From contig CAWKGD010000002.1 of the NCBI GenBank assembly GCA_963849105.1, positions 62,001-126,000 of the forward strand: a stretch of DNA of 64,000 nucleotides, written 5' to 3'. The translations under genes and the position numbers were made by a program. Shown here in pieces: positions 44,051 to 52,060 of this stretch. Within the stretch, counting starts at the first letter, position 1. Every line of letters starts with the position of its first letter. The notes beneath the pieces were generated by a model. It made no database searches. It saw nothing but the letters and a program-made list of their open reading frames with translations, and was not told where the DNA came from. The DNA comes from CAVRXQ01 sp963849105 (GTDB lineage: Bacteria > Actinomycetota > Acidimicrobiia > Acidimicrobiales > Bog-793).

Positions 44051-44166
44051 ATGGCTGACCTTATCGACGCGAGCTGGCCAACATCCACGGCCAGATCGAG
44101 AACCTGACGATCAACGGCGTCGACATCGGCCGCTCGTCATCGCCGAACTCAGATGCGCCCGACTGA
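44051..44166 (+). pseudogene. possible small gene with a one-base frameshift
   Basis: ATG 44051 opens M-A-D-L-I-D; after 44068 the frame of GAGCTGGCCAAC (from 44071) continues as ELANIHGQIENLTINGVDIG and ends DAPD-stop at 44164-44166. In that second frame nearly every third base is G or C, as in the real genes around it, while the frame has no start of its own because a stop lies at 44056. One missing base near 44069 would join both parts into a protein of about 38 residues. It lies 36 bases after the DppC stop. Function unknown; chance is not excluded. Confidence 0.35.
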
Positions 44167-44187
44167 CCCAGCCGCCTTCCGCGGGGC

Positions 44188-46401
44188 CTAATTCGATGCC
44201 GATGTGCTCGACGCCGGGGCGAAGTCTCCCGCGAGTGGTGTCTGCAACGGGAAGTGGCACGCCGCGAGGTGGGTCTCGCTGAAGGGGCGGAGCGGAGGCT
44301 CCACCTCGGCGCAGATGTCCTGGGCGAACGGGCAGCGTGTGCGGAATCGGCAGGCGCTCGGCGGATTGAGCGCCGAGGGCAGCTCGCCGCGCACGACCTT
44401 GTGGCGCATCTGTTTCGCGACGATTGGGTCGGGGATCGGGATCGCGTCGATCAGAGCCTGGGTGTAGGGGTGGGCGGTGTTCAGATAGACGTCGTTCGCC
44501 GGACCGATCTCGACCAACTTTCCCAAGTACATGACTCCGATCGTGTCGGAGAGGTACTTCACCACCGCGAGGTCGTGGCTGATGACGATGTAGGTGAGGT
44601 CGTGGCGCGTCTGCAGGTCGCGCATCAGGTTCAGGATCTGGGACTGGATCGAGACGTCGAGTGCAGAGACCGGCTCGTCGGCGACGATCATCTGCGGGTT
44701 GAGCGCGAGCGCGCGGGCGAGCCCGATGCGCTGGCGCTGACCACCGGAGAATTCGTGCGGGTAGAGATCCGCCGAGCGCGGCGAGAGGCCGACTTCGGTG
44801 AGCAGCTCCGCGACCCGTCGGTCCTGCTCCTCGCGGGTGCCTATCCCCTGGACGACGAGCGGCTCGCGGATGATCGTCTTCACCCGCATGCGGGGGTCGA
44901 GGGATGCGTACGGGTCCTGGAACATCATCTGCAGGTTCTTCCGCTGTGAACGCAGCGCACGTCCGCGCAGTTTCGTCACGTTCGTCTTCTCGTAGATCAC
45001 CGATCCGGACGTCGGCTTTTCCAGCGCGACGACGAGTCTGCCGATGGTCGTCTTGCCGCAACCCGATTCGCCGACAAGTCCGAAGGTCTCGCCGCGACGC
45101 ACTTGAAACGAGACGTCCGACACGGCTTGGATCGTTCCGACCTTGCGCTGGATTACGGCTCCGGAGGTCACCGCGTAGTTCTTCACGAGCTCTTGAACGT
45201 CGAGCGCGACGTCGCGCTCGCGCTGGAGGATCGCGACGTGCTCGGCCTCTTTTTTCACCGCGCCCGCCTCGATGGTCGTTCCTTCCTCGGAGACCTTGAT
45301 GCCGCGGGCCGTCAGTCGCTCTTCACGCGTCGCTGTCACGGGGTGGAAGCAGGAGTAGAGGTGGTCGGCCAAGCCCGTCGTGTCGGGCGGCGCGTTCTCG
45401 CCGCTCGGGACGGTGACGTTGTTTGCGAGCGCCTCCTCGCCGTTCACCGGCGCGAGGGGTGGCTCCTCATTGCGGCAGATGTCCGTCGCGTAACGACAGC
45501 GCGGAGCGAAGCGGCAGTTCGTGATCTCGTGGGAGAGGTCGGGCGGCAATCCGGCGATCGAGTAGAGCTTCGCGGCGCGGTCCTGTTCGACGTGCGGGAT
45601 CGACTCGAAGAGCGCTTCCGCGTACGGGTGACGCATCGAGCCGAAGAGGTTCTCCGTCGAGGCGGACTCGACGATCTTGCCCGCGTACATCACCATCGTC
45701 CGGTCGCTGCGCGAAGCGATCACACCGAGGTCGTGGGTGATGAGGATCACCCCCATGCCCAAGCGCTCGCGCAGATCGTCGATCAAGTCGAGGATCTGGG
45801 CCTGGATCGTGACATCGAGCGCCGTCGTCGGTTCGTCGGCGATCAGAAGCTTCGGGTCGCAGGCGAGCGCCATCGCGATCATCACCCGCTGTCGGAGGCC
45901 CCCGGAGAGCTGGTGCGCGTAGGAGTTGAGGCGCTCCTCAGGCCGTGGCATGCCGACGAGGCGGAGCACTTCGAGGGCGCGCTCGTACGCCTCTTTCTTC
46001 GAGACGTCGCGGTGCAACAGCACGACTTCGGCGATCTGGCGGCCGATCTTCCACGTCGGATTGAGCGACGTCATCGGGTCCTGGAAGATCATCGCGACCT
46101 CGTTGCCGCGGATCTTCGTCATCTGCTTCTCGCTGAAGCCAGCGATGTCGCGACCGTCGAGAACGATCGTTCCCTTCGTCACGTGCCCGACGGCGGGCAG
46201 CAGCTTCATCACCGACAGCCCCGCCGTCGTCTTGCCGCAACCCGACTCGCCGACGAGGCCGACGCACTCGCCCTGGTTGACGTGGAACGAGATGCCGTCG
46301 ACCGCCCTCACGTTCGACGTGCGCAGGTGGAATTCGGTGTGGAGGTCCTCAACTTTGAGGACGGCCGCCCCCACTGCGGTCTCGGTCGCCGGCGATGTCA
46401 T
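44188..46401 (-). CDS. fused double ABC ATPase for peptide-type import (DppD-DppF fusion)
   Basis: Single 737-residue protein holding two ATPase units. The first has Walker A GESGCGKTT (residues 51-59), signature HQLSGGLRQRVMIAMALA and Walker B LLIADEPTTALDVT. After the Cys-rich family domain (CRFAPRCRYATDIC) and a charged linker, the second has Walker A GESGCGKTT (about 440), signature HEFSGGQRQRIGLARAL and Walker B MIVADEPVSALDVS, with its own CRFRTRCPFAQDIC. ATG 46401 follows AAGGAG at good spacing; GTG 46419 upstream is less likely. It faces the permeases at 42068-44014 and is the obvious motor for them, although on the other strand. Confidence 0.93.
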   Translation of the reverse strand: MTSPATETAVGAAVLKVEDLHTEFHLRTSNVRAVDGISFHVNQGECVGLVGESGCGKTTAGLSVMKLLPAVGHVTKGTIVLDGRDIAGFSEKQMTKIRGNEVAMIFQDPMTSLNPTWKIGRQIAEVVLLHRDVSKKEAYERALEVLRLVGMPRPEERLNSYAHQLSGGLRQRVMIAMALACDPKLLIADEPTTALDVTIQAQILDLIDDLRERLGMGVILITHDLGVIASRSDRTMVMYAGKIVESASTENLFGSMRHPYAEALFESIPHVEQDRAAKLYSIAGLPPDLSHEITNCRFAPRCRYATDICRNEEPPLAPVNGEEALANNVTVPSGENAPPDTTGLADHLYSCFHPVTATREERLTARGIKVSEEGTTIEAGAVKKEAEHVAILQRERDVALDVQELVKNYAVTSGAVIQRKVGTIQAVSDVSFQVRRGETFGLVGESGCGKTTIGRLVVALEKPTSGSVIYEKTNVTKLRGRALRSQRKNLQMMFQDPYASLDPRMRVKTIIREPLVVQGIGTREEQDRRVAELLTEVGLSPRSADLYPHEFSGGQRQRIGLARALALNPQMIVADEPVSALDVSIQSQILNLMRDLQTRHDLTYIVISHDLAVVKYLSDTIGVMYLGKLVEIGPANDVYLNTAHPYTQALIDAIPIPDPIVAKQMRHKVVRGELPSALNPPSACRFRTRCPFAQDICAEVEPPLRPFSETHLAACHFPLQTPLAGDFAPASSTSASN

Positions 46402-46516
46402 CAACCCACTCCTTTTCACGGCCGCGCCTCGGGTTGCGCGCGGTCGCGGCGCGGACCGGGAACACGGCCCGGGTCTGCCGCCGCGCGACCGACTCCGCTT
46501 GCGGCAGCGCCGGGCT

Positions 46517-46587
46517 ATCGTACCTGGTCAGGCCCTATCCGCCCAAGCGGATGGCCGCCGCCTCCCCGCGAAAAGACCAGGTAGCGT
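46517..46587. promoter_or_regulatory. mirror-image divergent promoter region of dapB and the fused ATPase
   Basis: An inverted repeat, ACCTGGTC (46522-46529) and GACCAGGT (46576-46583), embeds a -10-like element in each arm. Reading outward these are GACCAGGTAGCGT towards dapB (TAGCGT 46582-46587, 9 bases before ATG 46597) and GACCAGGTACGAT towards the ATPase (TACGAT 46522-46517, minus strand). A regulator bound to GACCAGGTA could control both. Confidence 0.45.
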
Positions 46588-46596
46588 GACCCGTCG

Positions 46597-47394
46597 ATGA
46601 TCCGCGTCGGCGTCCTCGGTGCACTCGGCAACATGGGCGCGACGGTGTGCAACGCCGTCGACGCGGCCGAGGACCTGGAGCTCGTCTGCGCCGTCGACAG
46701 CAAGGCCGAGGGCGTCGATCGTCGTGGCCGAGCGGGCTTGACGGTGTCGGGCGAAATCGCTGCCCTTTCCGAGTCGGAGACCGACGTGGCGGTTGATTTC
46801 ACGGCTGCCCACGCCGCGGTCGAGAACTTGCTGTGGTGTGCGGAACACGGGGTCCACGCTGTCTGCGGGACAACGGGGATCGATGCGGCGGGGATGACGA
46901 GGCTTTCCGATGCTTTCGCGCCCGCGGAGCGGCCGAACGCGATCGTCGCGCCGAACTTCTCGGTCTCGGCCGTCGCGATGATGCGTCTCGCCGAGATCGC
47001 GGCGCCGTTGTTCGACGCCGTCGAGATCATCGAGCTGCACCACAACCGCAAGCTCGACGCTCCCTCTGGGACCTCGATCGAGACCGCGCGGCGCATCGCC
47101 CGCGCCCGCGACAGTTCCCTCGTCGGTCCGTTCGCGCCCGACCCGACGACGACCCTCTCGCTTGAGGGCGCCCGGGGCGGGACCGGCGAAGCGGCGATCC
47201 CGATCCACGCCGTCCGGCTACCCGGGCTCGTCGCACACCAGGAAGTGATCTTCGGCGGTGAAGGCCAGACGCTGATTATCCGCCAGGACACCTACGACCG
47301 CTCCTCGTTCATGCCGGGGGTGCTGCTCGCGATCCGAATGATCGCCACGACGCCGGGTTTCACTGTCGGACTTGACGAGCTGCTCGACCTGTAA
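46597..47394 (+). CDS. dapB: 4-hydroxy-tetrahydrodipicolinate reductase
   Basis: Reduces the DapA product in lysine and diaminopimelate synthesis. The nucleotide-binding start VGVLGALGNMGATV and the catalytic motif ELHHNRKLDAPSGTS (His pair and Lys) are intact, as is VCGTTGI in the linker. It has 265 residues, normal length. ATG 46597 follows TAGCGT by 9 bases with no ribosome site, suggesting leaderless expression. In many Actinobacteria dapB follows the pnp/M16 peptidase genes closely; here about 22 kb of transporter genes intervenes. Confidence 0.94.
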   Translation: MIRVGVLGALGNMGATVCNAVDAAEDLELVCAVDSKAEGVDRRGRAGLTVSGEIAALSESETDVAVDFTAAHAAVENLLWCAEHGVHAVCGTTGIDAAGMTRLSDAFAPAERPNAIVAPNFSVSAVAMMRLAEIAAPLFDAVEIIELHHNRKLDAPSGTSIETARRIARARDSSLVGPFAPDPTTTLSLEGARGGTGEAAIPIHAVRLPGLVAHQEVIFGGEGQTLIIRQDTYDRSSFMPGVLLAIRMIATTPGFTVGLDELLDL

Positions 47395-47728
47395 GCGATC
47401 CGAGTTCAACCGACAGAGCCTGCGCGTGATCCAGTGAGCTCGATTCGGCCAGGGGCGCGGTGAGCCCCATTTAGAAGATCGCCGAATACGACTTTCTGTC
47501 GATGGTGGGGTCACGGCGGACACCCTCACTCCGTATGCTGAACTCGGTCCGCTCGATCCCGCCCGAGTCCGATCGTCGGCTCGAATCAGGCTGTCTGCTG
47601 CGTTCGCTCGCGCGCCGCGAGTACGAGGGCGATCCCAGTCCGAGCATCTGCGCGCGGCGTTCGGACGTGGTGCACGATTGCGTGAGCCGGAGAACGCGCG
47701 AACAGAACCGAATGATGATGGAGCGCCG
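47395..47728 (+). other. intergenic region upstream of typA
   Basis: These 334 bases follow dapB. An open frame from 47502 to 47750 has no ribosome site, overlaps the typA start and resembles no family known to me, so it is not called. The ribosome site GGAG (47720-47723) for typA is at its end. No hairpin or promoter stands out. Confidence 0.5.
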
Positions 47729-49582
47729 GTGGCGACACGAGATGAGCTGAGGAACGTGGCGATCATCGCCCATGTCGATCACGGCAAGACCACGCTCGTC
47801 GACGCGCTTTTACGCCGATCCGGGACGTTGTCGGATCGCAAGGAGCCGATCGACCGGATCCTCGACTCGATGGACCTCGAGCGAGAAAAGGGCATCACGA
47901 TTCTCGCCAAGCAGGCGGCGTTCGAATTCGGCGAGCGCCGCTTGAACATCGTCGACACACCCGGTCATGCCGACTTCGGCGGTGAGGTGGAACGAGCGCT
48001 CGCGATGGTCGACGGGGCGATGCTGCTCGTCGATGCGGCGGAAGGCCCGCGACCCCAGACGCGGTTCGTGCTCCGCAAGGCTTTCGCGGCGCGACTGCCG
48101 GTCATCGTGATCGTGAACAAGGTCGACCGGCCCGACGCTCGAATCGCGGAGGTCGTCGAAGAGACGCTCGAGCTCTTTTTGGAGCTCGGCGCGCCCGACG
48201 AGCAGTTCGACGTGCCGTTCCTTTTCGGTAGCGCTCGGGACGGTTGGGTCGCCCAAACCGAGCCGACCGGTCCGGGTGCACCTGAACCGCGCGGAGCGAG
48301 CCTCGATCCGCTCATCGAGGCCATCTTCGACCACTTGCCGCCGCCGTCATTCACCGAAGGCGCGCCGCTGCAGGCTCGCGTCACGAACCTCGACGGGTCG
48401 CCGTACCTCGGGCGCCTCGGGATCTGCAGGATCGTCGAAGGAAGCTTGCGAAGGGGCGAGGCCGTTGCCTGGTGCCGCCGCGACGGCACCATCGAGCGGG
48501 CTCGATGCGTCGAACTCCTCGTCGCGTCCGGACTCGAACGTGTCGGCATCGACGAGGTCACGGCCGGCGACCTCGTCGCCGTCTCGGGGATTCCTGAAGT
48601 CATGGTCGGCGAAACGCTCGCCGCGCTCGACGATCCGCGACCGCTCGAGGTGCTCACCGTCGATGAACCGAGCCTCTCGATGACCTTCGGTGTCAACTCG
48701 TCGCCGTTGTCGGGTCGCGAGGGAACGAAAATGACCGCCCGCCTCCTCAAGGCGCGTCTCGAGGCCGAGGCGCTCGGCAACGTCGCGATCCGCGTCCTGC
48801 CGACAGGGCGCGCCGACACCTTCGAGGTGCAGGGGCGGGGCGAACTCGCCCTCGCCGTGCTCGTCGAGCTGATGCGGCGGGAAGGTTTCGAGCTGACCAT
48901 CGGCAAGCCGGAGGTGCTCCTGCGGACGATCGACGGCGTCGTCTCCGAGCCGATCGAGCGTCTGCTCGTCGAGGTGCCCGAAGAGCACCTCGGTACCGTC
49001 ACCCAGCTCGTCGCGCCGAGGAAGGCCCGGGTCGAGCGGACGGTCCACGGGGACAACGGCTGGGTCTTGATGGAGTACCTCATCCCGGCGCGTGGGTTGA
49101 TCGGCATCCGCGGCGACGTGATGACGGCGACACGGGGAACGGCGCAGTTCCACCACTCCTTCGACGGCTACGCGCCGTGGAAGGGAGAGATCCGGACGCG
49201 CTCTTCGGGGAGCATGGTCGCCGACCGACCCGGAAAGACGACCGCTTACGCCCTCGCGGCGCTGTCCGAGCGGGGGACGATGTTCGTCGGACCCGGCGAG
49301 GACGTCTACGAGGGGATGATCGTCGGCGAGAGCTCTCGTCCCGTCGACATGGACGTCAACCCGACGCGCGAGAAGAAGCTCACCAACATGCGCTCGTCGA
49401 CGGCCGACGAACTCGTTCGATTGACCCCCCATCGCGCCCTCACGCTCGAACAGGCCCTCGAGCAGGCGGACGAGAGCGAGTGCGTGGAGGTGACCCCCCG
49501 CTCGGTGCGGCTCCGCAAGGTCGAGCTCGCCGCACAGCAGCGCGGGCGGGTACGGGGACGCGAGCGGGCTCGCGCAGGGTGA
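47729..49582 (+). CDS. typA: translational GTPase TypA/BipA
   Basis: Ribosome-binding GTPase involved in assembly and stress translation. G motifs: AHVDHGKTT (G1), DTPGHADF (G3), NKVD (G4). The EF-G-like domains follow (GVNSSPLSGREGTKMTARLL) and the TypA-specific C-terminus (RGLIGIRGDVMTATRGTAQFHHSF). The frame is open to 47678, but GTG 47729, with GGAG five bases before it, gives the family N-terminus (ATRDELRNVAII) and 617 residues. Its place between dapB and dapA is not the mycobacterial arrangement, in which thyX lies there. Confidence 0.94.
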   Translation: MATRDELRNVAIIAHVDHGKTTLVDALLRRSGTLSDRKEPIDRILDSMDLEREKGITILAKQAAFEFGERRLNIVDTPGHADFGGEVERALAMVDGAMLLVDAAEGPRPQTRFVLRKAFAARLPVIVIVNKVDRPDARIAEVVEETLELFLELGAPDEQFDVPFLFGSARDGWVAQTEPTGPGAPEPRGASLDPLIEAIFDHLPPPSFTEGAPLQARVTNLDGSPYLGRLGICRIVEGSLRRGEAVAWCRRDGTIERARCVELLVASGLERVGIDEVTAGDLVAVSGIPEVMVGETLAALDDPRPLEVLTVDEPSLSMTFGVNSSPLSGREGTKMTARLLKARLEAEALGNVAIRVLPTGRADTFEVQGRGELALAVLVELMRREGFELTIGKPEVLLRTIDGVVSEPIERLLVEVPEEHLGTVTQLVAPRKARVERTVHGDNGWVLMEYLIPARGLIGIRGDVMTATRGTAQFHHSFDGYAPWKGEIRTRSSGSMVADRPGKTTAYALAALSERGTMFVGPGEDVYEGMIVGESSRPVDMDVNPTREKKLTNMRSSTADELVRLTPHRALTLEQALEQADESECVEVTPRSVRLRKVELAAQQRGRVRGRERARAG

Positions 49583-49607
49583 GCCGTCAGCCCAGCGAGG
49601 ACGGCCT

Positions 49608-50930
49608 TCACGACCCGGCGTCGGCCGGGCGGACGAAGCGCTTCGCGTCGTAGCGCCAGAACGCCGGCAGCGTCACCGCCGCCACGCCGACACCGAGGAC
49701 GCACAAGATCCCTCCCGAGGCGATCGAGGCACGCACACTCGCCAACGAGGCGACGATGCCCGACTCGAGGTCGCCGAGCAACGGTCCCGTCGAGTACGAG
49801 ATCTGCTCGATTCCGCCCAGCCGTCCGCGCAGCCCGTCGGGGATCGTCTCGTACCAGACCCGGCCGCGGAAGATCGCGCTCAGCTCGTCGAACAGCCCGG
49901 CGACCCCGAGCGCCACAAGAGCGGCGGCGAGATCCGGCGCGAACGCGAGCACGACGATGCCGAGGCCCCAGCCGATGGCGGCGAGGCAGACCGTAGCCCC
50001 GTGGCGGTAGACGCGGATCGTCCAGCCGCCGAACAGCGACGAGACGAACGCGCCGAGCGACGGTGCGGCGTAGAGGAAGCCGAGTGCGCGCGCACCGCCG
50101 AGGTGGGTGGCAAGCGCCGGCATCAGCGCGAGCGGCATCCCGAAGAACATCGCGACGAAGTCGACGCCGTAGGTGCCGAGAAGTTCAGGGCGACTGCGCG
50201 CATAGCGCAGGCCCTCGAGGACACGACGCACGCTCGGCGGCTCTGCGTCGGACGGGGGCGGGGCGGCGCGCATCGCGGACAACAGCGCGAGCGAGAAGAC
50301 GAACGTGCCGAGATCGAACCCGTACGCGGCGGGAAGTCCTGCGCCGGCGATCAGAACACCCCCGATCGCCGGCCCGGCGATCGCGGCCGCGTTGGAGCGG
50401 ATCGAGTTCAGCACCGAAGCCTGCGCGATCTCGTCGCGATCGACGAGTCGTGGTGTCAATGCGTCGAGCGGCGGGCGCTGCAGGCCCTCCAGCCCGGCCA
50501 TCAGCGCGCCGATCACGAAGAGCAGCCACAGCATCGGCCGCGGAAACGTCGCGTTCAAAAGAAGCAAGGTTGAGCAGATCGCGAAGGCGGCCTCGGTCAC
50601 GCGAACGAGCAGGCGTCGGTCGACCGCGTCGGCGAGCGCACCACCGAATAGCGCCATCGCGACGAGCGGTACGAGCTGCACCGCGCTCACCGCGCCGACG
50701 ACGAACGACGAATGGCTGATCGCGTAGGCCTGGTAAGGGATGGCGACGAAGGTCACCATCGACCCGAAACCGGTGATCGTCTGCGCCGCGTACAACAACC
50801 GATACTCACGGTGACGCCTGAGTGGTCCGATGCCGACGAGCGCGCCCTTGAGGCGCGTTGCAGTCGACGCCTCAGCGATCGGCGGCGCGGGCGTCAGGCG
50901 CTCTGGTTCGTGTCGGTCGTCGTTGGCCAT
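49608..50930 (-). CDS. MFS transporter, enterobactin-exporter-like (MFS_3) group
   Basis: Twelve-segment permease of 440 residues. The N-terminus HREYRLLYAAQTITGFGSMVTFVAIPYQAY, the motif A-like GGALADAVDRRLLVRVTEAAF, and LNSIRSNAAAIAGPAIGGVLIA in segments 5-6 match the group that includes siderophore exporters and many drug-like exporters. ATG 50930 is taken as start; the frame extends to 51218 without protein-like sequence. A minus-strand TAGCGT (51019-51014) could be its promoter, leaving a leader of about 80 bases. It converges with typA. Substrate unknown. Confidence 0.85.
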   Translation of the reverse strand: MANDDRHEPERLTPAPPIAEASTATRLKGALVGIGPLRRHREYRLLYAAQTITGFGSMVTFVAIPYQAYAISHSSFVVGAVSAVQLVPLVAMALFGGALADAVDRRLLVRVTEAAFAICSTLLLLNATFPRPMLWLLFVIGALMAGLEGLQRPPLDALTPRLVDRDEIAQASVLNSIRSNAAAIAGPAIGGVLIAGAGLPAAYGFDLGTFVFSLALLSAMRAAPPPSDAEPPSVRRVLEGLRYARSRPELLGTYGVDFVAMFFGMPLALMPALATHLGGARALGFLYAAPSLGAFVSSLFGGWTIRVYRHGATVCLAAIGWGLGIVVLAFAPDLAAALVALGVAGLFDELSAIFRGRVWYETIPDGLRGRLGGIEQISYSTGPLLGDLESGIVASLASVRASIASGGILCVLGVGVAAVTLPAFWRYDAKRFVRPADAGS

Positions 50931-51216
50931 TGCTCGGGTTCGTCGATCGGCCTGGGGTTCTCGCGCCGTCGGCGCGCGCGTAGGACCTGTGAATTCGTGA
51001 GGCCCGTGGCACCACGCTACGCGGGCTGCATCGCGCGCAAAGCCCTGATGGCGACCAGGTCGGGGAGGGGAGCGTTCTTCCGAGCCGAGGGTCCCGGGAC
51101 CTACGGCCCCCTTGACCAGGACATTCGCCCCTTCTCTCAAGTGACCGCTCACGGCATTCTGGCGACAACGTACGCATCGGCGGACCGGCCGGAGCGTTGA
51201 GAAAGGAGCATCGAAC

Positions 51217-51879
51217 ATGCGAAGGAAGACGTTCGACCTGATCGTGACGGGTGGGGGGGCGCTAGTGGTCGTCGTCCTCCTCGCTGCAGGTGCACTGGCG
51301 CTGTGGGGCTACTCGTATTCGAACTCGTCGGTGAGGACCCAGCTCGCCTCCCAGAAGATCTACTTCCCGCCGAAGGCGGCATTCGCGCCGTTCAACGTGT
51401 GCCTGACCGCCAAGGTGTCCGACACGCCCGCCATCTGCCACCCGAAGGGGTTCGCGGAGATCACCCCGGCGATGGCGAAGACGGTCGAGCCGTACGCGGG
51501 CCAAGAGGTATTGAACGGCCAGCAGGCAGCGGTGTACGCGAACGACTTCATCAACGTTCACCTCTCGGAGATGCCGTACCACGGCGTCTACTCGTTGGTG
51601 AGCGCGGCGGCAATGACCGCGAAGCCGGGTTCCGCCCAGGCGAAGTCGCTGTCGGCCCTCGAGACGACGGTGTTCCAAGGCACGACGCTTCGTGGTCTGT
51701 TGCTTGAAGCGAACGGCTTTTGGACCTTCGGTCAGATCGCTCTGTGGTCCGGCATCATCGCTTTCATCCTGGCGGGCATCATGGCCGTGCTGACCGGACT
51801 CGGCGTCTGGCACACGCGCAGGGTGTCGCCCGCCGAAGAGTTCCCGAAGCTGCTCAAGGCTGAAAGCCGCGCCGCCTAG
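51217..51879 (+). CDS. unknown two-segment membrane protein
   Basis: Not assigned to a family. The 220 residues have a membrane segment at about 8-32 (LIVTGGGALVVVVLLAAGALALWGY), an external domain of about 140 residues and a second segment at about 175-198 (ALWSGIIAFILAGIMAVLTGLGVW), then a short basic tail. The external part has two cysteines (NVCLTAK, AICHPKG) that may pair. Similar proteins occur as uncharacterised actinobacterial genes, to my recollection. ATG 51217 has AAAGGAG (51201-51207) upstream, and a hairpin follows, so it is probably a single-gene unit. Confidence 0.75.
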   Translation: MRRKTFDLIVTGGGALVVVVLLAAGALALWGYSYSNSSVRTQLASQKIYFPPKAAFAPFNVCLTAKVSDTPAICHPKGFAEITPAMAKTVEPYAGQEVLNGQQAAVYANDFINVHLSEMPYHGVYSLVSAAAMTAKPGSAQAKSLSALETTVFQGTTLRGLLLEANGFWTFGQIALWSGIIAFILAGIMAVLTGLGVWHTRRVSPAEEFPKLLKAESRAA

Positions 51880-51921
51880 GGACCAGGTCTCCGGGGGTCG
51901 AAGGACTCCCGGACCCGAAAC

Positions 51922-51953
51922 CCGGGGAGACGTGGCCCCCCTCTTCTCCCCGG
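51922..51953 (+). terminator. terminator-like stem-loop after the membrane protein gene
   Basis: CCGGGGAGA (51922-51930) pairs perfectly with TCTCCCCGG (51945-51953) around a 14-base loop, 43 bases after the stop. A smaller hairpin TCCGGG/CCCGGA (51890-51913) precedes it. There is no T run. Confidence 0.45.
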
Positions 51954-52045
51954 ATCTGCTGCGCCGGTTCCGAGCACCACGCTCGGGCCGGCGCAGTGGC
52001 ACGTTCTGACCCGGTTTTCCGAGGTGCGCCTCGGGAGGCCTGCAC

Positions 52046-52051
52046 TAACGT
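52046..52051 (+). promoter_or_regulatory. putative -10 element TAACGT of dapA
   Basis: TAACGT ends 9 bases before ATG 52061 with no ribosome site between, the same layout as dapB. No clear -35 hexamer is visible. Confidence 0.35.
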
Positions 52052-52060
52052 CGAGACCAG

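Noticed and set aside
47502..47750. 82-codon open frame between dapB and typA
   Set aside because: No ribosome site or leaderless signal, overlaps the typA start, and only moderate third-position bias.
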